Positions 25,401 through 36,719 of a stretch of DNA of 64,000 nt are shown here, in pieces. Position 1 is the stretch's first letter. Each line of letters starts with the position of its first letter. The position numbers and the translations under genes were made by a program. Below the pieces are notes generated by a model, which ran no database searches, was not told the origin of the DNA, and saw only the letters and a list, made by a program, of their open reading frames with translations. Source of the DNA: Gymnogyps californianus (lineage: Eukaryota; Chordata; Aves; Accipitriformes; Cathartidae); contig NC_059471.1 in the NCBI RefSeq assembly GCF_018139145.2, positions 211,873,494 through 211,937,493 of the forward strand, written 5' to 3'.

Positions 25401-28400
25401 GATCCGGTACAGAAGTGGCTACAGTCTCCCAAAGAGTAAGTATGAAAGGTTGGCCAGGCACAGTATTGCTTAAAAAAAGTGTCAAGAAAGCTAAATGGAA
25501 GGGATTAAAGAGAAAGAAAAAAGATAACCGGATAAATTGTTTACAGGACACAAGCCCAGGTTTTTTCCCTGATTTTTGTTTTGGCAGCTGCACGTCCCAG
25601 GGATGCCTGTTTAGGGACAGATTTTACTTAAAGCTTCCGCAATGTTGTGTATAGAAGAAACGGGAACAAAAACATGTCTCATGGACATGTACCTATTTAG
25701 AAACTCAGAGGAAGTGAGCCACTTGTGCAGCTCCCAAGCTCGTGTTGTTTGGTTTTGATTTCTTCTTAAGATTGGACTCATCATTTGATTCTTTTAACTA
25801 AAGAAACACAATAAACACAATTTCACTTTCTTTTTTTTTCAAGCAAGCAGTAAAAACAAATCGCAAAAATATAAAACATTGAAAATATAAGCAAAGAGAT
25901 TTTAGTCCAGGAGGAGATGGCTATGGGTGAAAGCCACACCGAACGGGCTGCATCCCAGCCTTATCGCTCCACATCCCTGAGCCAGATGAGCAATGCTGGG
26001 GAAGCACTCTTCGTTGCGTGCACAGCAGCCACCGCTATTTACTAGTGGCACCCAGCTCTTGTTGTGGGGACATGTCCCTCATCCATCCTTGGCTTGCTCG
26101 CTGGGACCACCAGGGACGGTGCCATCCACAGGTGGGTGACACCGTCCGATGAGAAGGGCACAGAAGCCATGCAGGAAACATCTTTAGATGTGCTCTGAAG
26201 TTGCCATCCCTTCTAAATTGATGTGCCACGCACTTCAAGACCTGTAGTTACTGGGGTCAAGGACAACCAAGGACAGGCACACTTCTCTCCAGCCAGTCCA
26301 GTCCCCATGAAAAGGTCCACCAACCTGCCAAGGTCATGCTCTCACCTTACAGTTATACTCCTGGTCTTCCCCTCCACACTGTCTATTTACATTTCTGGTC
26401 ACTCACCAGTCAGACCCTGAAGTCCTCCCTTCTTTGGGGACATCAACCCCAACAGCTACCGGGCTACAACGAGTCACCAAACCACTAACAACCTCCACGA
26501 ACTTGAAAACATCGTAGCCAGTGACTTAAGCCCAGATCCTTCAATTAGTTATGAACATGAGTGGCCTTATCGCACTCGGTTGAAGTGCTTCTGGGCAGAA
26601 AACAGGTTCTCTAAGCTAGACTCACCCAGACGCAGGATGCGGAGTTTGCACTCCCGGCGACTGTTTTGAAGATCAAAGCAGCAGCGAGTCAGAGGGAGTC
26701 TGAGCCATACATTGTTTGCTTCGTATACTCTTACGCAGAATTATGTAATGTCATTACGTGGTGTAATTACGGAGTCCAACCATGCATTTTTGTGGTTGAA
26801 GTGAAAGTATGCTTAATGGTGTAATTACATCTAAAAAAGAGATCCCATGACTAATTACATCCACAGGGCGGCAAGCAGCAAAAAGCTTCGTAGTGTAATA
26901 TTAGGAATGAATTATGTGTCTGGTAGTTTTCCTCCTTATTCAAAGCACAGCAGTGTAAAATACTACTGGCATCTAGTAGGCACATCTCCCTGTGCCTTCC
27001 ACAGTGCCAAGATTATCACCAACAACAAGTCCATAAACAGCAAAACCTTCTGAATAACAACTGAGGCCAACTCACCTTCATGCTGTGCAGGAATGATCCC
27101 ACTTCACCCCAAATGAGTAGAGATACGGCACTGTTGGGGTGTGAAGACTGTGAGCAACCACCACGGTGCCACACAAGCAAGTTTATGGGTGACTGATGAG
27201 GTCTTCAGCCATGCCCCATGCGTTTCCTACCTGTTCAACTTTCCTGTTTGCCACGTATCTGTCTGAGGTTGATGCAAGCCACAGGGTGAATCCAAGGTGA
27301 AGCCTTGGCAAATGCTTGCCCAGGGCCAAGCACCACCTGGACTAGCCAGTGTTATACTGGCTACCAATCCCTCCAGATAACAGTTGTAGGAGGATGATCT
27401 TGGCTGGTCAACTAGAGTGACATCACAGACCGTGTTACCTAAATCCAGCTTCTGCCAAGCACCCACACTACCCTCCCATCACTTCAAAACCAACAACAGG
27501 AGAAAGTGGCTCCAATCCACCTCTCCCTGCCAACCTTTCCCATCCCATTATCTCAGGGCAGACAGAGATTTGGCCTTAGCCGACCCGGAAGCTATCTCCT
27601 CCAGCCCCATCAGTGAAACACTGGAAAATACAGAATTACCCAAAACATTGGTCTGAAGCCAAGGAAGTGTTAAAGCATTCCTCAAATCCATTTGTCTTAC
27701 TGCCTGAGATGGAGTTTATTGCTAGAGTGATGTGGCACCCTGAGATTTATGGGCAATGGGCTCACTCCATCCCAGACAGAGGGAGAATGATTAACACCAC
27801 CCTATTCCCTGATCCTACTCCCTTCTGCTTTTGGCTCCTTTTTCTCCACTTTCCTTCTTTATCCTCCTATTATAGCAATAGTGAAGTACAATCAGCATTT
27901 GTCCTTTTTTCCAGATAGCCCTTAAGGAGCAGAAAGCCTCTCTAAGATGGACACTTGCTGTCCCAGCTCCACCCAGGCTCCAACGTTCACCTCCGCAGGC
28001 AGAGATCTGCTGCAGCTGTTAAACTGAAATCTGCTGGGTTATACCGGGAAATGCATTTCACTTGCTAGCACACCTCCAGCAAAGTTCATAAAATTGGGAA
28101 TCTTTAATGCCTAGCAGAAAGCCTGAGTGGTTTTCTACCAGACCTTTGCTAGCCAGCCCCACCTCTGCTCAAATTGCTTTTACAAGCTCCACTTAATGTC
28201 CACAGCCTCCGCTCCCCTCGGTGCTACGCAGCTCATTTTCAGCTGAGCCGTCTGAAGAACAAGTGGGTCCAGAGAATTAGTTGGGAAATGTGAAAAAACT
28301 TCCCCGGGGATAAGAAGAAATCTGTCCAAAGTCAGGACACTCTGCTGCTCGCTGTGCTGGAGCTTCGTTACGCTGATGCCAGGCCAGGCAGCGGTCACAA

Positions 28401-29937
28401 GCACAGGACAGCCCAGGTGGGAGGACAGGACACGTATGCTTTGGGGGAGCAAGGCAAGACCGGGTTTGGGATTCAGAAGGGAAAGGCAAAAAATACAGGT
28501 GCAGCAGAAAGGGAGGAAAAATTTCAAAACAATTTTTTTTCCCCACCATTTTCCCTGCTGATCTCGATCATAAGTAAATGCACGACCTCGATCTAAAGGT
28601 ACATCGCTTTCGATCCCGAATAAATTTTTTGAGGTTTAACTGTTTGGTGCCCACACTGTGTTTTGAGATTTTTAAATAAAGCAAGTTTCAAAACTCCAGA
28701 AAGAAAACATCATGGTAAATACTTTTGCTTTTTGAAAATACTAGCTGCATATCTCTTCACACCAGCTATGAAGCAGCAAGAGGAGATAATAAAAGTAGAC
28801 ATAAAGCAGGTAGACAAGAACATACATGCCAAATATTTTAGAGCACTCAGCTGAGGACAAGTGGACGGTTAAGCACCCAAATGAACTGATCCCTTTCCAA
28901 AATGTGAAAATTCAGCTTGTGGATATTGATTTCCAGGCAAGCCTGGTTCACTTCATTCCCTAATGCTTAGCTGCCTTTGAAGGTCTTTAAGAGCCTGTCC
29001 AGAAAACACCTGCTTACTTCAGTGCCGTTTTAAGCACAGGTTACTTCTTTAGTCTGAGAGCAAATTAGCAACACACTGGCTCCAAAGAGATGCTCCGTGC
29101 TTCATTGAGAGCCTCCTCCATTTTGCCTACAATATTGCTTTCCTGGACACGTTTTAACAAGCACATAGCAGGACGCAGAAGGTGGCATTTCCAGCAAGGA
29201 GGAAACTTCGACCTTTGGTATAGGAACCTCTGAACTTATTAAAAAAAATGGGGTAAATTTAGCTCATGCCAAGCTCCAAGGTCTCTGTTTGCACCGAGCT
29301 ACATCCATAAGAGGCAGGAGCCTGGGAGCAGCTGAAACGGGCAGGAGTGTTGTGGGAGCAGCTGACAGGTCCTGGCAGGCTTGGCAGTGGGGGCTGGAAA
29401 GCCTGCGTGGCTCTGTTGATGGAGTGTCAATAAAACGCTGTGACATTAAGCAGCACACTGGTGTGCAGGGTGGCAGTTGGAGGCTGGCTCAAGGGCTAGG
29501 GCTCAAGGAGCGGTGATCAAAACAAACCAGAAAATGCAGCATCCTTCAGTTACGTGAAGTTTCCAAGGAAGCAAGAAACGCCAGGTCTGCACTTGTTGAA
29601 TAGCTGGTAAAAACCCATCACTTATGGCCTCAATGGAGTCAGTGTCCCCCACAGCTCACATCAGGGCTCCTCTACCTCTTCCCAGCCTATCCAGCCTCCG
29701 ACCCAGAGGTTCTGCCCCATAGCAGGTATGGTGCCACGTTGCAAGTCGTGGCACCCCATCTGCAGCTCCCATCTGCCCCTGAGACACCCATATCTACCCT
29801 AACCTAGATGGCACTGTCCACATCATAAGCCCAGCCCCACAACACAAGGTGAAGGAACCAACAAGAGATAAAAGTTTATTCACCTCCTGGGTTTTGAGTC
29901 TTCAGTGTGATTTGTTACTAATCATGGATTAATTTTC
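22483..29937. other. Non-coding stretch, no gene seen
   Basis: About 7.5 kb with no repeat I can name and no convincing coding frame. It holds the GTAATTAC cluster at 26740-26900 (listed separately) and an AATAAA near 29430 with no identified element around it. Confidence 0.55.
26740..26900. promoter_or_regulatory. Candidate enhancer: cluster of homeodomain-type palindromes
   Basis: Within 160 bp there are a perfect 13-bp palindrome gtaatgtcattac (26745-26757), two perfect GTAATTAC octamers (26763-26770 and 26821-26828), a further TAATTAC (26852-26858), and a gtgtaatatta near 26893. The 11-mer ggtgtaattac occurs twice, 58 bp apart. TAATTA is the core of many homeodomain binding sites, and inverted pairs suit dimers of paired-class factors. 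No coding frame or known repeat explains the cluster. The call is inference from motif density; a decayed unnamed repeat is the alternative. Confidence 0.3.
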
Positions 29938-30425
29938 ATTGGGAGGAACCCCTGGAGGTCTCTAGTCTACCCCACCATGCAAAGCACATCCAACTAGGTC
30001 ATGCGGCTCAGGGCTGTCTCCAGTCAAATTTTGAACATTGCCAAGGTGGAGATCCCCCACACGCTCTGGGCAACCTCCACCAGTATTTGATCACATTAAT
30101 GGTAAAAAAGTTTTTCCTACATCTAACTAGAGTTCCCCATGTCGCAACTTGTGCCTGTTGCTTCTAGTCCTGTCACCACACACCTCTAAGGAAAGTTGAG
30201 CCCCATCTTCTCTACACCCTCCCATTTGGTGCTTATAGACAGCACAAAGGTCTTCCTTGAGTCATTTCTTCTCCAGGCTGAACAAAACCAGTCTTCTCAA
30301 CGTCTCCTGGTGCACCATGTGCTCCAGTCCCACGTGATCTTAGTGGTCTCTGAGTTAATCAATGTTTTAGGGGGCATAGACATCTGGGGAGCCCAAAACT
30401 GGTGTTTTCCCTATGGCAATCCTAG
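29938..30425 (-). mobile_element. CR1 LINE fragment, decayed
   Basis: On the plus strand it reads as the reverse complement of the avian CR1 3' region: a stretch like GGCTCAGGGCTGTCTCCAGTC, then cacacgctctgggcaacctc, gtaaaaaagtttttcctaca, tgcctgttgcttctagtcct, tcttctccaggctgaacaaa, and gagcccaaaactggtg near 30389-30404. The order and spacing match CR1 throughout about 490 bp. Upstream ORF2 is missing (5' truncation) and the octamer tail has decayed. An open frame at 30196-30450 is on the opposite strand and means nothing. Confidence 0.88.
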
Positions 30426-33400
30426 GGCACAGATGTACACCCAGAAGTGAGGGACTTACTGCCTGGGGAGCTACAGCTGAGCTGCAGTAACCAGCTGTGT
30501 GCGCTCACTTTTCCTCCCACAATGGGAAGTGAAACCAGCCAGATAAATCCTGAAGCCACCACACAGCTGACAACGGTGAGTCGCTAAACTACAGTAAAGT
30601 AGCCACTTCTGGTCACAAGCCAGAAGCTGCACCATTTTTTTTGTCCTAAACCAAACACAGCGCTAGACCTCTTAAACAAGGATCAATCTGGGCAAATCTT
30701 CCCCCAAAAGCCTTTTTTTCTTTCCTGCAACCTTCGGTCTATCAGCTATCAAAGTGAACTATTTTTCTGCCCCTTCTCCAGGGTCTATGGTTGGGTGGTG
30801 AATGTTGAAAACTAACACCAAGAAACGGTGACTGTGTGCCAGGCAACTGTAAAAATACGATCAGATAAAAGATCTCCTCTGCTTAGAAAGGAAGGCTTTG
30901 GAGAGAGCAACCTGTGGCTACGGAGCCTTGTTCACTCACTAAAATTCAGAACACCCGCAGCATCTCTTTAAAGCCTGTTTAGGCTTTCAATGAAAGTTCA
31001 CGCAGCGCATTAGGGATGTCAGGACGCGCTGTGTCGGGACAACATGATGAAAGTTGATGGTGCTGCTCTCCAGAAACTAATGCATCTTCATTTGCAGCAC
31101 AAATGATAAAGGGATGCCATTATTTGGAATGAATATTTTTTAAGAGCATGATTAGCACCAAGTAATTATTTGGAGATATCAGTTGTTTTAAGACAGCGAG
31201 CATGACAGAGTGGTTGTTGTTCACATAAGGAGAAAGAAGGGTGAGACAACTGCGCTATGCATCATGTAATTACAGCATCAGGGCTAGGCTTTTTCTGTTG
31301 AGGAAAAGCTCCACAGTAATTCCAAAATGTGCTCAGTTGTTTTTTATTTATTACTGGCATCAGTGCAGTCTCTCTTAATGATTAGAAAAAAAATGTGAGA
31401 ATAATTCACAACATCCGCTTACTCTTTTATGTGTGACTGTTAATGTGCCTGAACACCAATTTCTTTTTTCTTCTCTCCATTTTTTATATATAAGCATACC
31501 TGAACATGCTAGATGGAGACATTGAGAACACTAGGGGAGTACCTGGCTCAAGAGTTATACCAGGGCAACAAAAGTCCTTTTCTTAGTCTTGGAAATGTTT
31601 AGAAAACAAAAGATAATATTCATTCTAAGAATAAATTTCACTTGATCTTGCTATGCTCAGGCATATCACTTAGGTCCTTGACTCTGAAGGCATATATAAG
31701 GATTGATGCAGGGCTGAACCTAGGACTTCTTGCACGTGCAAAGGCAGGAGGAATAGGTACTTTATTTTTCATTTTGCTGTTATTTTCTTTGGCTAACTGG
31801 ACAGGCTTCATTGGGCTGGTTATTAACATTCAGTTTCCTTGCTAAAGGCATTCCACTCAGCTCAGATCTCCTCCAAAGCTACTATAAATTGATTTAATTC
31901 AGACCATGATATTGAGCCCTGTGTAATGAGCCAAAGATTTCAGTGGACAGAAGTTTTACAAAGCTCGGAGGGTTTAGTTCAATGGTACACTGGCTCCTAG
32001 AGCAAGGCTGGCTTAAAAATGTGCTATTCTCAAGCACTTGTTTCTATCCCCTTTCTCTCTCTTCCACACTGGTCCAGCGATTGTATAAACTGCTATTGCT
32101 CTCTGCTACAAAGATTTGGCTCTTTTTCAGGAGGTAGTGTTTACAGTAGTAGTTCTGCCTGGTGTCAGCCAGAAAAGTGGTCATCAAATACACGTTTGCT
32201 GATTTCTCTGTGCATCCTGTGTAATCTACATAATTGATCTTTTTTTCTTTGCCTGAGATTCCTTTGGTCCATTTCTTGTTTTGGTTTTGCATTGTTTCCT
32301 AAGAAAGAACAACTGGATGCTGTTTATTTCCCTCCTGTAATTTTCAGTCTGTTTCAGGAAATGACTGACACAGGGCTAATTCATTGCTAAATTCCCATTT
32401 AAAAACCTAAGGATGTTCTGAGCAGGAGTAAATTTTACTTTTCTAAACCCATGATGGATTGTAAAAATCCCATCTCCATTTTGCCTAACATAAAGCTATT
32501 GAGTTTCACTATATGCTTCTTTCTTTTTTACAAGATATGTCATCATCAAGTCCTATGTAATTAATAAACCCTGATCCTCAGTTAATAAAGCATAAGAGTA
32601 CACAGATTTATAGGTGGCTGGGTGTATGCTCCACTAGTTCTGGCTTTGGCAATCAGTTTGCTTCTGCAAACTGCAATCCCTGCGATACCGTCACAGTTCA
32701 TAAATACAAGAGGCGAGACTCCTTGTTGACCCACACGTTGTGACATGCCACCAGTGCTCCGTGCCATTGCTTCTCCCCATTACTTTGATGTATATTTCTC
32801 ATTATTTCATAAGTAACGCAAAAATTAAACTGAATCTGAGGCAGCAGGAAAATCAGTCTTCTCCAGAGAATCATTCCAGTTAAGAAATTCAATAAATCTT
32901 TAATGCATTCAGACATTGTATCAAAAAAAATTGTAGCAAGAATGCACTTAAAGAGAAGGCAGAAAAAATATATTCCAAATGGCCAACATCTATGCTGCAA
33001 TAATATTCTTCTTAGTACATTCAGACAAGTGTTTTTAGGAAGACAGATGATGTCTAAATGTTCTTTCTTGATAATTTCTTGTGTGCTTTCAATTTTCTGG
33101 AGATAATTAGTCATTGTAACAGGAGCATTTAGACTTTTAAACACACATTTTTTCACTAAAAAATAATTCAGTCAGGCTGGTAATGTGATAACCCTTCTCT
33201 GATTAATTAAATTTTCAGCGTGAGGTATTCTATAAAAGTACATCCAGAGACACAGTGCAACACCAAGCAGTCTTGTAGCTAATGCTGGGTCTTTGCAGAT
33301 TTAAATGCTATTCTTGAGGCTGCCACACTTTGTGATTCTTGAGCTAAAATTTTCAACTTTGTTTAATGAGAAGCCCACATTCAGCCCTACATACCCACAC

Positions 33401-35194
33401 AAACGCCAGTTATCAACATGCCCCGCTCCAGGAACACAGGTTTGACAATCCCAATTCATATTAAAGAGCCAGGAGTGAAACAAAGACAACGCCTAACCTG
33501 ATCAATGATAGGCACGATATCAGACCCTATTCCTCTGCTTAATTTAACAGTTAATTCAGGAAACCCTGAGGATTCAGCTGGAGTGACGGCAACTCATTAG
33601 CTGACAGCAGAACTTGGGGTAATTCATTTATATCCACCAAGAGAAGCTTGAGTGTCCACAGGATTAAGTGGTAGTTGAGCAGTGGTTTTAAGGACAACCA
33701 TCATGCCCTCAAGACGATGAACCCTGAGTGTGTTGACCCAATGGCGGCTGCAAGACACATCCATTGTGTGCAAAGCTATGTCCTACCTCGCCCCCTGAGC
33801 TCACATTGTATTCAACAGAGAAAAAGGCACCTATCTGACCCATCCCAACTACCCCTGTTAGGGTGGAAAATCCCACCCATGAGGGATTTGCTGCTTCCAA
33901 CCTTCCCCAAAGGGAACCCAAGATGACTAGTTCTCACATAGGTATCTACCCCTGCTTGGGCAGATGAATCTCATCCTAAGTCTCTAGAGGTTCCCAGGCC
34001 ACCGCAGTAGGGCCAGAACTAACACAAAACTGTCCGATTAGGGAGCTGTAACATCTTCTTTTGCAGCCTCACACCCCTCACAGTGGGAATCAAGTTATTT
34101 GTACGAGTAGGTTGCATTTACATTGTGGTTCCCTGCTCTTCTGAAGTGGGTTGTAATGGGTTTAGGGGAAAAGAGCAATATCCAGAAACACACTTGTTGC
34201 CTTAGATCCCTGAATATCCACAGTCACATAATCTCAGCGTTTCTGTGCATGTCTTCATGACTGCCACCAGCCCAGCGCCAGAGCATCCCAAAGGATACAG
34301 GGATGTGCTTTTATTGTTGTTTTTCAGAGGGAACTGAGGCTGACGAGCTATACCTGTGTCAGTAAGACTGAGGAGTACCAGCGGCATGAAGCAGCAGCGG
34401 TGCAGGCTGGGGACGATTCCCAAGGCGCAGTCTAGATGACCATTTTTCCATCTTTTGCAGGATTTACAGTATCTTTCATGGAAACTTTGCAGCTACAGGG
34501 AGACCCTTATCTTTCCTGGCAAAGCTAGTACATTTTTTAAGAGCCCGCCTAGTGCAATATGTGGGTATTCACTCTCTTTTCACCTTGACAGCTGCAAACT
34601 ATCATCGCCCTCATTCCTGTTCCATTTATCCCACTGGGAACTCTTAGATTAAGTAACTGTTAGATAAGAGTGGGAAATTAGTCATCATAAACACGTGGGC
34701 CCTGTGAAGAACTCCAACTTTCAAACAGCAAAATAGCTTTTGCTGCAGTGCTAATACTGTGATGAACTCCATGTCCACAACTCCTGACAAGATTGCTATT
34801 TTTTGTAGGGTAAAAAGCTTCCAATCAGCAAATAAGAGGTTCTCCCAGAAAAAGAGTTCCTGTTCATAAAGCCTGAAGAATTATTTTTGTCTTTCAAGAC
34901 ATCTAGGAGGTGAATAAAAAAATCATTCACAGAACATGCATCTACCATGATTTTTGATCAGCATTGTATTATTATGCACATAGTCCTATTGGTTTCAGCA
35001 AGCGCATGGCAGAGTCTGATCCTGATTAACCACTCAGCGTCAAGGACCTAAATTCGCAGATTACCTGGTGTTGCATCAAGGCCCAGAGCATTTGAAAGCC
35101 GAATTGGCTTCACATCTTCCTAACCTCAGCATTCACCACACAAAACTGTTTTCCAGCTGGAATTGTGAGCTCTTATGAAAAGACTTTGCACCTA
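30426..35194. other. Non-coding stretch, no gene seen
   Basis: Contains the candidate conserved element at 30960-31480 (listed separately). A 152-codon minus-strand open frame at 32698-33156 in AT-rich sequence is hydrophobic in composition but matches no family and is probably chance. Confidence 0.5.
30960..31480. promoter_or_regulatory. Candidate conserved non-coding element
   Basis: About 500 bp of repeat-free sequence with mixed composition and several developmental-type motifs: agtaattatttgg near 31160, a perfect GTAATTAC at 31266-31273 inside gcatcatgtaattacagcat, cagtaattcc near 31314, and cttaatgattag near 31374. There is no open frame of note. The texture is that of vertebrate non-coding elements under constraint. 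The inference can only be tested by alignment to other birds. Confidence 0.25.
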
Positions 35195-35410
35195 CCATCA
35201 GAGCGCTTCAGAGATATTAAGTCATTCAAGCTTGTAATACTCCTGTGAAATAAGCGATGTTGTGATCCCCATTTTATTGGCACGGAAATAGAGGCGATGA
35301 ACAGGCATATTTTTTGGACACAGGAATGTGAGGAATTATTGCGAGAAACAGCAATAAAGCTAACATCTTCTAGCACCCAATCTGTGCCTTCAACCTTAAT
35401 AAAGCCTATC
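35195..35410 (-). mobile_element. MIR-type SINE, decayed
   Basis: On the plus strand it reads agcgcttcagagatattaag, tactcctgtgaaataagcga, tgatccccattttattggca, and cggaaatagaggcgatgaac. This is the reverse-complement order of the MIR tail and core (AGCGCTTT...CCTGTGAGGTAGG...ATCCCCATTTTACAGA...GAAACTGAGGC). The head end is poorly preserved. Confidence 0.65.
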
Positions 35411-35556
35411 CCCTTTAAACGATGCAGCCAAAAGAAAGAAGATGGATTTCGTTCTGATAACCCTCCCGCCTCTTTCACATGCCGGAGCAGCAGAACCACA
35501 TCTTGATTTTGTACCCACACAATATGCAAAACTCCCGATTGCTCAGCTCTCAGCAC

Positions 35557-36719
35557 CGTATTGGGTTTGCGCGGCAAGGTTTTGGTAGCGGGGGGGCTAC
35601 AGGGGTGGCTTCTGTGAGAAGCTGCCAGAAGCTTCCCCCATGTCCGATAGAGCCAATGCCAGCCGGCTCCAAGACGGACCCGCCACTGGGCAAGGCCGAG
35701 CCCATCAGCAATGGTGGTAGCGCCTCTGGGGTAACAGATTTAAGAAAGGGAAAAAGTTACTGCACAGCAGCAATTGCAGCCGGAGGGAGGAGTGAGAAGA
35801 TGTGAGAGAAACAACTCTGCAGACACCAAGGTCAGTGAGGAAGGAGGGGGAGGAGGTGCTCCAGGCGCCGGAGCAGAGATTCCCCTGCAGCCCGTGGGGA
35901 AGACCATGGTGAGGCAGGCTGTCCCCCTGCAGCCCATGGAGGTCCACGGTGGAGCAGATATCCACCTGCAGCCCGTGGAGGACCCCACGCCGGAGCAGGG
36001 GGATGCCCGAAGGAGGCTGTGACCCCGTGGGAAGCCCGTGCTGGAGCAGGCTCCTGGCAGGACCTGTGGACCTGTGGCCCCATGGAGAGAGGAGCCCAGG
36101 CTGAAGCAGGTTTGCTGGCAGGGCTTGTGACCCCATGGAAGGGACCCACGCTGGAGCAGTCTGTTCCTGAAGGACTGCACCCCGTGGGAGGGACCCACGC
36201 TGGATCTGTTCATGAAGAACTGCAGCCAGTGGGAAGGACTCATGTTAGAGAAGTTCGTGGAGGACTGTCTCCCGTTGGAGGGACCCCACGCTGGAGCAGG
36301 GGAAGAGTGTGAGGAGCCCTCCCCCTGAGGAGGAAGGAGCGGCAGAAACAACGTGTGATGAACTGACCGCAACCCCCATTCCCCATCCCCCTGCGCCGCT
36401 CGGGGGAGAGGAGGTAGAGAATTCGGGAATTCGGGAGTAAAGTTAAGCTCAGGAAGAAGGGAGGGGTGGGGGGAAGGTGTTTAGTAAGATTTGGTTTTAT
36501 TTCTCATTATCCTACTCTGATTTGACTGCTAATAAATTAATTTTTTTTTCCCAAGTTGAGTCCGTTTTGCCCATGACACTAATTGGTGAGTGATCTCCCT
36601 GTCCTTATCTCGACCCACGAGCCTTTCGTTGTATTTTCTCTCCCCTGTCCAGCTGAGGAGGGGAGTGACAGAGCGGCTTTGGTGGGCACCTGGCATCCAG
36701 CCAGGGTCAACCCACCACA
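35557..36719 (+). mobile_element. Solo LTR of an avian ERV, 1.16 kb (LTR-C)
   Basis: A 1163-bp solo LTR. Alignment with LTR-B places the start at 35557, where the terminal T of TG has become C (cgtattgggtttgc), and the end at ccaccaca, 36719. Blocks shared with LTR-B include the U3 start, the leader (gtgagagaaacaactctgca), the repeat-rich middle and the R-U5 part (ataaattaatttttttttcc, gtccttatctcgacccacga). The poly(A) signal AATAAA is near 36531. Flanking 5-mers agcac and gacac agree at only three positions, so the target duplication is not clean. No viral genes adjoin. A 210-codon minus-strand open frame (35740-36372) is a by-product of the repeats. Confidence 0.88.
35930..36305 (+). repeat. 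Degenerate tandem modules inside LTR-C
   Basis: The motif CCCACGCTGGAGCAG and variants recur about six times (near 35987, 36028, 36091, 36147, 36198 and 36287), interleaved with CTGCAGCCC(G/A)TGGGG modules. Spacing varies from roughly 40 to 90 bp. LTR-B has fewer units in the same place, so the array varies in copy number between relatives. Confidence 0.8.

Noticed and set aside
29420..29460. AATAAA followed by a GT-rich stretch, like an LTR or gene poly(A) site
   Set aside because: No LTR ends, no open frame upstream and no repeat match; a single AATAAA is expected by chance.
32698..33156. 152-codon hydrophobic open frame on the minus strand
   Set aside because: No family signature; AT-rich DNA read on this strand gives hydrophobic residues by composition.
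35740..36372. 210-codon open frame on the minus strand, the longest in the window
   Set aside because: Lies wholly within solo LTR-C, antisense, and is caused by its GC-rich repeated modules. The matching frames in LTR-B (10083-10554) have the same cause.
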